NCBI RefSeq assembly: GCF_020215705.1
Contig: NZ_JAIWNB010000007.1
Coordinates: forward strand, 248,001-312,000
Source of the DNA: Nonomuraea aurantiaca
Lineage (GTDB): Bacteria > Actinomycetota > Actinomycetes > Streptosporangiales > Streptosporangiaceae
Direction of reading: 5' to 3'
Length of the DNA: 64,000 nt
The position numbers were made by a program, and so were the translations under genes. Positions 58,429-64,000 of the stretch are shown here, piece by piece. The first letter of the stretch is position 1. The number at the start of each line of letters is the position of its first letter. The notes beneath the pieces are model-generated. The model was not told the origin of the DNA, did no database searches, and saw only the letters and a program-made list of their open reading frames with translations.

Positions 58429-59721
58429 ATGGCGGCGACCAGTCACGCCTCGGTCAAGCCTCGCAACGGTGTTTCAACACTGGCCGGACGTTGGCCGCTG
58501 CTCGGACAACGGCGTCCGCTTCTTTACTACCTGAGCGGGATCGTCATCCTGAATCTCGCCGCAACCATCTTTTTCACGACATCTACCGAACTCCGATGGC
58601 CGCAACTGCTGACGTTCGCCGCTCTCATGGGCTGCGGCGCGGTCTGCATCGAGGCCACCAGGCGTCTGGGCATGCCTGCCGGTGTCTCCCGCGACCTGCT
58701 GTCGGCGTGGTGGTTGCCGGTGGCGTTGCTGCTGCCGCCGGCCTACTCGCTGTTCGCGCCGATCGTGCTGCAGGTCCTGCTGCAATGGCGGGTCCGTGCG
58801 ACGGTCCTCTATCGCCGGGTGTGCAGCGCGGCGGTCATCGGGCTGGCTGCCTGTACGGCGTCCGTGACGTTCCACTGGCTCGTACCCGACTCGGCGGTGC
58901 TCTCGCGGGGCAGCGGGCCCCCGATCCTCTTCGCGATCGGCTCCGCCGTGCTCTTTGCCCTGCTCAACACCATCCTGATCGCGATCGCGGCACACACCGC
59001 CAACCCCGACATCTCCTGGCGAGAGGTGCTCTGGAACAGGGAGAACGTGCTCCTCGACGTCGTGGAGCTCTGCCTCGGCGTCACGGTCGCGATCGCCTGC
59101 GGGCTCAACCTCGCCCTCTTGCTCCTCGCCCTGCCGCCGGTCGTCCTGCTCCAGCGCAGCCTCCTGCACGCCCAGCTCCAGGCGGCGGCCCGCACCGACG
59201 CCAAGACCGGTCTGCTGAACGCCGCCGCCTGGCAGCGAGAGGCCGACACCGAGATCGTCCGCGCCCGCCGCACCGGCGAGACGCTCGCCCTCCTGATCAT
59301 CGACATCGACCACTTCAAACGGGTCAACGACACCCATGGCCATCTGGCCGGCGACCAGGTCCTCGTCGGCGTAGCGGCCACCCTCCGCAGCCAACTGCGC
59401 GACTACGACGTGGTGGGCCGCTTCGGTGGAGAGGAGTTCGTGGTCCTCCTGCCCCGCGCCGACATCCACGAGGCCCGCCGAGTGGCCGAACGCCTCCGCT
59501 ACTGCATCGGCCGCATGTCCGTCCCAGCGGACGACGCGATGATCTCTGTCACCATCTCGGCAGGCGTGGCCCTGATGAGCGTCCACGGCGACGACCTGAT
59601 CGAACTCCTCGCCGCCGCAGACTTGGCGCTGTACCGCGCCAAAGAACTCGGCCGCGACCGCGTCTGCGTCCCCGTCATCCAACCATCCCCACCCGCCCTC
59701 CCCGAAGACCCCGCCGCCTGA
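58429..59721 (+). CDS. Membrane GGDEF diguanylate cyclase
   Basis: About 430-residue protein. The N-terminal 230 residues contain five or six hydrophobic helices forming a membrane sensor (MASE-like, not assigned); the C-terminal GGDEF domain has DAKTGLLNAAAWQ, LLIIDIDHFKRVNDTHGHLAGD and the active-site loop RFGGEEF (GGEEF variant, active in known enzymes), ending ADLALYRAKELGRDRV. An inhibitory RxxD (RSQLRD, five residues before GGEEF-region strand) may be present. It makes c-di-GMP from GTP. AGGGAGGGG precedes the ATG. A BldD-like box is in the promoter region, suggesting developmental control. Confidence 0.9.
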   Translation: MAATSHASVKPRNGVSTLAGRWPLLGQRRPLLYYLSGIVILNLAATIFFTTSTELRWPQLLTFAALMGCGAVCIEATRRLGMPAGVSRDLLSAWWLPVALLLPPAYSLFAPIVLQVLLQWRVRATVLYRRVCSAAVIGLAACTASVTFHWLVPDSAVLSRGSGPPILFAIGSAVLFALLNTILIAIAAHTANPDISWREVLWNRENVLLDVVELCLGVTVAIACGLNLALLLLALPPVVLLQRSLLHAQLQAAARTDAKTGLLNAAAWQREADTEIVRARRTGETLALLIIDIDHFKRVNDTHGHLAGDQVLVGVAATLRSQLRDYDVVGRFGGEEFVVLLPRADIHEARRVAERLRYCIGRMSVPADDAMISVTISAGVALMSVHGDDLIELLAAADLALYRAKELGRDRVCVPVIQPSPPALPEDPAA

Positions 59722-59988
59722 CGCCCTCCCCAATCCCCCGTCGCCTGATGTCCTCTTGGAATGCCAGCTGCCTGGTCGTCGTACTGGGCTTCGGTGGGCT
59801 GCTGCCTGATGTCCTTCTGGGAGATCGTCGTGTGGCGTCGCACCGGACTTCTGCGGCCCGCTGCCTGGTGTCCTCCTGAAGAGGCCGTCGTCTGACGTCG
59901 AACCCGCAATCCTCCAGCCCGCATCTGAACCCAGCGCCTAAGCCAGGGGTTTGTCTGCGTCCTTCTGACTATTGCTATACGCCGAGGC
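59722..59988. repeat. Gap with 60-bp degenerate repeats after the cyclase
   Basis: Part of a 319-bp gap. GCCTGRTGTCCTYYTGG occurs at 59743, 59804 and 59863 (steps 61 and 59), and shorter GCCTGACG/GCCTGGTC echoes occur at the cyclase stop itself (around 59715) and near 59768. No gene is seen; the promoter of the downstream regulator should lie at its right end. Confidence 0.7.
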
Positions 59989-60017
59989 AGTACGTACACT
60001 TCGTCAAGTACGTACTT
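59989..60017. promoter_or_regulatory. Double GTAC palindrome, likely autoregulatory operator
   Basis: AGTACGTACACT (59989-60000) and the perfect palindrome AAGTACGTACTT (60006-60017) share AGTACGTAC and are spaced 18 bp apart, within 30 bp of the start of the GbsR/MarR regulator gene. This is a typical position for autorepression. Confidence 0.7.
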
Positions 60018-60040
60018 TACGATAACGCCGGAGTTCGCAT

Positions 60041-60529
60041 TTGATGGAGCCGCAGGAGGCCGAGTTCGTCGACCGAATGGGCCTGGTCATGGAGCGTTTG
60101 GGCGGGACGCGGACGATGGGCCGTCTGTATGCGTGGCTGATGATCTGCGACCCCTCGCAGCAGTCGCTCACTGATCTGGCCGCGCAGCTCGGGGTGAGCA
60201 AGACCGCGATCAGCACGGTGGCCAGACAGCTGGAGGGCGCCGGGATGATCGAGCGCGTTCCCACCTCAAGCCGTGAGCACCGTTACCAGGTGGCAGGCGG
60301 GGGATGGGAACACGTCCTGAGGGTTCAGTTGGGCGGGGTGGGGTTCGGCCTGGAGACGTTGGACTTCGGGTTGTCGATCGTCGGCAAGGGCCAGACCGAC
60401 CAGCGGGCGCGGCTGGAGGAATCCCGGGAGTTCTTCGCCTTCATCGAGCACGACACGAACGAATTCCTTCTGCGCTGGCAGGACTATCGCGAGAAGTCGG
60501 GTCACGACGAGGATCGGAGCGCTAAATGA
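60041..60529 (+). CDS. GbsR/MarR-family transcriptional regulator
   Basis: 162-residue winged-helix regulator. The head EAEFVDRMGLVMERLGGTRTMGRLYAWLMI is typical of GbsR-like proteins, followed by SLTDLAAQLGVSKTAISTVARQLEGAGMIERV (recognition helix) and a helical dimerisation tail with FFAFIEHDTNEFLLRW. TTG at 60041 or ATG at 60044 could start it. A paired GTAC palindrome lies just upstream. The P450 gene 861 bp downstream on the same strand is its nearest partner but the gap argues against one operon. Confidence 0.85.
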   Translation: MMEPQEAEFVDRMGLVMERLGGTRTMGRLYAWLMICDPSQQSLTDLAAQLGVSKTAISTVARQLEGAGMIERVPTSSREHRYQVAGGGWEHVLRVQLGGVGFGLETLDFGLSIVGKGQTDQRARLEESREFFAFIEHDTNEFLLRWQDYREKSGHDEDRSAK

Positions 60530-61390
60530 ACACGGGAAGGGTCCACTTCAGCGGCATGCCGATGAGGGAGTGATCTGGACATTGTCGGCACTCTCTACCT
60601 GTGGACGTGCGAGAGCCGCTCGCCACGGACGATCCCCGGCGACCACCACGTGAGCGATGGAACCCTCACCTCGCATGCGGAGAGCATGTGCCCTTCATCA
60701 CGCACCGCCACGGGACCAACGTATTTCCTTAGGTTCCCGGCATCGCCGAACGAACAAGGCGCCGACGCACGAACAACGCGCCGCCGCACGCTTCACGTAT
60801 AACAGCACGATCCACGTACCACCGTAAAATAGGGCTCTACCGCACGACGGCTGCTGTGACGGAACCCGGTCTCCGATTCCAGATCGCGCCGAGTCCCCTC
60901 CGGCGAGCAGCCGTACAACGTATTTCCATATATTTCCGGCCCCGCCCCACAGTTCATGCCTTACCGCAGGACCCCGCACCACGGCAGGACCTCTGCACTT
61001 CCACAGGATCCCGGCCCACCGCAGGATCCGGTACGGCGCTACCACTTCCGCTTCCGCTATCGGCCCAGGCGCCCTGCGCCAGGGCGTCTGGAACGTGGTC
61101 AGCGATCACCGGTCTCTGCTCTAAGCGCGCCGATGCCACGGATTCGCGCCAACCGCGCATCTCCATGGAGATCGTGGTGGAGTCCACCGCGATGTCGCGC
61201 CGGGATCCAGCACGGATGCAACCGCACGCGTCTCTCCGCTGGGGTGCTCGCCGCAGCGGTCAAAGACAGGCGGCCGTATGTAGACGGCCGCATCTAACCT
61301 CGGGCCGTCCCCGGGCGGCCAGGGCAGTACATCTCGATCTTTCAGGAATCGATCCACAGCCGAAACGGATCTACTACCAAGGGAGAGGCG
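60530..61390. other. 861-bp region without a supported gene; small repeats
   Basis: Several overlapping reading frames exist but none has family likeness, a good ribosome site or normal codon bias. CAACGTATTTCC followed by a TTCCCGGC/TTTCCGGCC stretch occurs at 60717 and again at 60916. From about 60966 to 61030 there are four copies of an 18-bp unit like GCAGGAYCCCGCMCCAC. GC content is locally lower than in flanking genes. The P450 Shine-Dalgarno (GGGAGAGG) closes the region. It could be a decayed gene or a non-coding spacer. Confidence 0.5.
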
Positions 61391-62590
61391 ATGGCCGACA
61401 TCGTCGAGAGGTACAACATCCCCAAACAGCACTTCTGGCTGCACGGGCCGCGATCGGGTCAGCCGGTCGAGTATGACGCCGACATGGGAATGTGGAACGT
61501 CTACGGCTACCCGGAACTGCAGGAGGTCCTCGGAGACCCGGCGACGTTCTCCTCCGACACCATGCGGGTCATCCCCAAGGGCCTGATGCCGGCCGCCGAG
61601 GAATTCTCGATGGAGGGTTTCATCACCCAGATCGACCCGCCGGAGCACGGCAAGCTGCGCAAGCTGGTCAGCAGCGCCTTCACCCGTAAGGTCGTCGCGG
61701 ATCTCGAGCCGAGGATCGCCGCCCTCACCCACGAACTGCTCGACGCGGCGCAAGAACGTGGCGAGCTGGAACTCGTGACCGATCTGGCCTACCCGCTTCC
61801 GGTCATCGTCATCGCCGAACTGCTGGGTGTACCCAGCAGCGATCGCGCCCTGTTCAAGCAGTGGGCCGATGCGCTGTTCCAGCGTGACGCCAAGATCTCA
61901 CTCGCCAAGCCCACAGAAGAACAGAACGTGGCCATTCAGGCCACACTACGACCGTGGCATGAAATGTCCGCCTATCTCGCTGGCCACGCCGCAGAGCGCA
62001 AACGACAGCCGCGCGCCGACCTGCTCACCAAGCTGGTCGAGGCCGAGGTGGACGGCGAGCGCCTGCCCGACGCCCAGGTGGTCAACTTCGCGATCATCCT
62101 CCTGCTCGCCGGACACATCACCACGACGATGCTCCTCGGCAACACGGTGCTCTGCCTGGACGCCTTTCCCGAGCAGCAGGACAAGGTACGGGCCGACCGC
62201 GCCTCGGTCCCGGCCGTCATAGAGGAATCTCTCCGCTTCTTCACCCCGTTCGCCGCCCTCGGCCGCTCCACCACCCGCGAAGCCGTACTCGGCGGTGTGA
62301 CGATACCGGCCGATCAACTGATCATGGTCTGGCCCGGACCGGCCAACCGAGACCCTCGTCAGTTCCCCAACCCCGACGTCTTCGACCCTGGTCGCGACCC
62401 CAACCCGCATCTCGCCTTCGGCCGCGGCATCCACTTCTGCCTGGGCGCCCCCTTGGCCCGGCTGGAGGGACGGGTCGCCCTGAACATCCTGCTCGACCGG
62501 TTCAACCCCCTGCGCACCGATCCGAACGACCCCGTGGCGTTCATGCCCACGCCGACCATGACAGGAGTGCGCCGCCTTCGATTGATCTGA
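61391..62590 (+). CDS. Cytochrome P450
   Basis: 399-residue soluble class I bacterial P450. The I-helix reads LLLAGHITTT (AGxxTT with His and Ile), the K-helix ExxR is EESLRF, and the heme loop is FGRGIHFCLGAPLAR with the Cys ligand. FSMEGFITQIDPPEHGKLRKLVSSAFT is the usual C-helix region. It would need a ferredoxin and reductase, neither of which is adjacent. Style fits the CYP105/107-like actinobacterial monooxygenases of secondary metabolism or xenobiotic use, but the substrate is unknown. No biosynthetic genes surround it. Confidence 0.93.
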   Translation: MADIVERYNIPKQHFWLHGPRSGQPVEYDADMGMWNVYGYPELQEVLGDPATFSSDTMRVIPKGLMPAAEEFSMEGFITQIDPPEHGKLRKLVSSAFTRKVVADLEPRIAALTHELLDAAQERGELELVTDLAYPLPVIVIAELLGVPSSDRALFKQWADALFQRDAKISLAKPTEEQNVAIQATLRPWHEMSAYLAGHAAERKRQPRADLLTKLVEAEVDGERLPDAQVVNFAIILLLAGHITTTMLLGNTVLCLDAFPEQQDKVRADRASVPAVIEESLRFFTPFAALGRSTTREAVLGGVTIPADQLIMVWPGPANRDPRQFPNPDVFDPGRDPNPHLAFGRGIHFCLGAPLARLEGRVALNILLDRFNPLRTDPNDPVAFMPTPTMTGVRRLRLI

Positions 62591-63200
62591 CCATTTGCGC
62601 GCGGGGTCACTGGGTCGGGGTGCGCAAACAACTCGTCGAGTACGGCATCCCGCGCGCCGACGGTCAGTTAGGGGTGTGTCCGGGGAGGAGTACGGCATTC
62701 CGCGCCAATGGTCGGCCAGGGGGTGTGTGCAAGGAGAGGTCAGGATCCCGCGCGTCGGCGGTCGGCTAGAGGGTGTGCGGGGAGGAGGAGGACGGTATCC
62801 GGCGCGTCGGCGGTCGGCCAGGGGGTGTGTGCGGGGATGCGATCCAGCTGGTGAAGCCGGGTGTGGTGGCCGACATCACCCGTGGCTGGCCTGGCCTGGC
62901 GGATCCGACGACGATCATCCGTGCCGACCGCCCCAAGGAGTTGGGGCTGCGGTGTGCCGATCTCGGGTTGTGGTGCGGCGGACGAGGTCGCCTCCGTGGC
63001 GACAGCCCGAGTTCGGGATCACGCCGGCTGCTGATGGCAGACCCCCTGCGGAGCCCGGCCGCACCGATCGTCAGCTGGCGTGTACGTCGCGCAGGGCCCG
63101 GCCACGCCGATCGGCACGGGGCGCATACGGCGTACAGGAAGAGGTTCCAGACGGCCGACTGCGCAACGCGGCGGTGGACGACGGCGGAACAGGCCGTCCT
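62591..63200. repeat. Gap with four 50-bp tandem repeats and a possible gene remnant
   Basis: Four units starting at 62641, 62691, 62741 and 62791 are exactly 50 bp apart; the consensus is TACGGCATCCCGCGCGYCGG then CGGTCGGCCAGGGGGTGTGT then GCGGGGAGGAG. After them, 62840-63010 can be read as QLVKPGVVADITRGWPGLAD then TTIIRADRPKELGLRCADLG, which looks protein-like but lacks a start, ribosome site or recognised family. I treat it as a possible decayed gene. Confidence 0.65.
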
Positions 63201-63345
63201 TCTCCTGAGCGCTCGCCCTCCTGAGCGCTCGCCGGACATGGATCCCAACGACCGAAGCTGTCGCCGGACATGGATCCCAACGCTCGAACCTATTGCCGGA
63301 CATGGAGCCCAACGTCCGAAAACTGTGGCCGGAGATCGCCCACTA
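63201..63345. repeat. 32-bp tandem repeats upstream of ettA
   Basis: GCCGGACATGGATCCCAACG-type units start at 63231, 63263, 63295 and (diverged) 63328, steps 32, 32 and 33. Just before them TCCTGAGCGCTCGCC is directly repeated. The units abut one another, with no spacer. Confidence 0.8.
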
Positions 63346-63424
63346 TCCGATGTCGCGCCCGCCATCTCATGACCGTCCGGTGGAGCGGCGGAAGCCCGGG
63401 TCGAGAGCCCCTAAGCTAGATGCC

Positions 63425-64000
<576 letters not shown>

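Noticed and set aside
60856..61476. 206-codon frame upstream of and overlapping the P450 start
   Set aside because: Arg/Pro/Thr/Ser-rich without motifs, overlaps the clear P450 start in another frame.
62595..63224. 209-codon plus-strand frame through the 50-bp repeats
   Set aside because: The translation changes frame relative to repeat units (50 is not a multiple of three), has no ribosome site and no consistent composition.
63201..63345. Possible CRISPR array
   Set aside because: Units abut without unique spacers, are imperfect, and no cas gene is present anywhere in the window.

Overview
This is a 64 kb chromosomal stretch from a very GC-rich actinobacterium. Third codon positions are overwhelmingly G or C, GTG and TTG starts are common, and the gene set is typical of the group: an F420-type LLM oxidoreductase, an actinobacterial DnaE2 with a DUF6504 partner, an MT0933-type antitoxin, a transmembrane Ser/Thr kinase and a pair of dynamin-like GTPases. 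The family mix suggests a filamentous, Streptosporangiaceae-like organism (for example Nonomuraea), but the genus is an inference. I saw no rRNA, tRNA, CRISPR, insertion sequence or prophage; the window reads as ordinary chromosome with a repeat-rich right end. Layout, 0-20 kb: a secreted M1 metallopeptidase, a MarR regulator, an acyl-CoA-dehydrogenase-type flavoprotein and an MFS transporter, a lipoprotein, two overlapping PAP2 phosphatases beside a diacylglycerol-kinase-like lipid kinase, an M19 dipeptidase and a DUF1206 membrane protein separated by a perfect 25-bp hairpin, an AlkA-type glycosylase, a helicase-related protein, a SpoIIE-type phosphatase, cobyric acid synthase, an acyltransferase with a patatin, a broken LysE exporter and a quinone oxidoreductase. 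20-28 kb: a Ser/Thr kinase followed at once by a virginiamycin-B-lyase homologue that keeps the expected catalytic residues, then a five-gene overlapping operon (binding protein, two permeases, ATPase, HAD hydrolase) divergent from a GntR/UTRA regulator. 28-37 kb: an SOS box followed by DUF6504-dnaE2, a DUF4328 protein, an orphan NarL-type regulator, a MacB/FtsX-type exporter and an LLM oxidoreductase. 37-46 kb: a sulfatase, an AraC regulator, an NmrA-like protein, a complete lactate-oxidation operon lutABC with its divergent FCD-type repressor and a clear double operator, a Vms1-like/baeRF protein and a DUF2795 protein, and a double GNAT. 46-52 kb: cobalamin/siroheme genes (CbiE-CbiT, CbiX, CobT, CobA/MET8) interrupted by an agmatinase-type gene; together with cobQ at 15 kb these are part of a B12 route. 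52-64 kb: the dynamin-like GTPase pair, a long-tailed SSB, a membrane diguanylate cyclase with a BldD-like box, a GbsR/MarR regulator with a double palindrome, a cytochrome P450 and the start of EttA. The most unusual trait of the window is its repeat content. A 60-bp intergenic palindromic repeat family occurs at two distant loci (3.4 and 36.4 kb). From 56 to 63.4 kb nearly every intergenic gap carries its own unrelated degenerate tandem array (about 16/32, 26, 60, 18, 50 and 32 bp), several beginning on or just after the stop codon of the upstream gene, and several genes have matching in-frame repeats (DAG kinase tail, FtsX permease, dynamin N-terminus, SSB tail).
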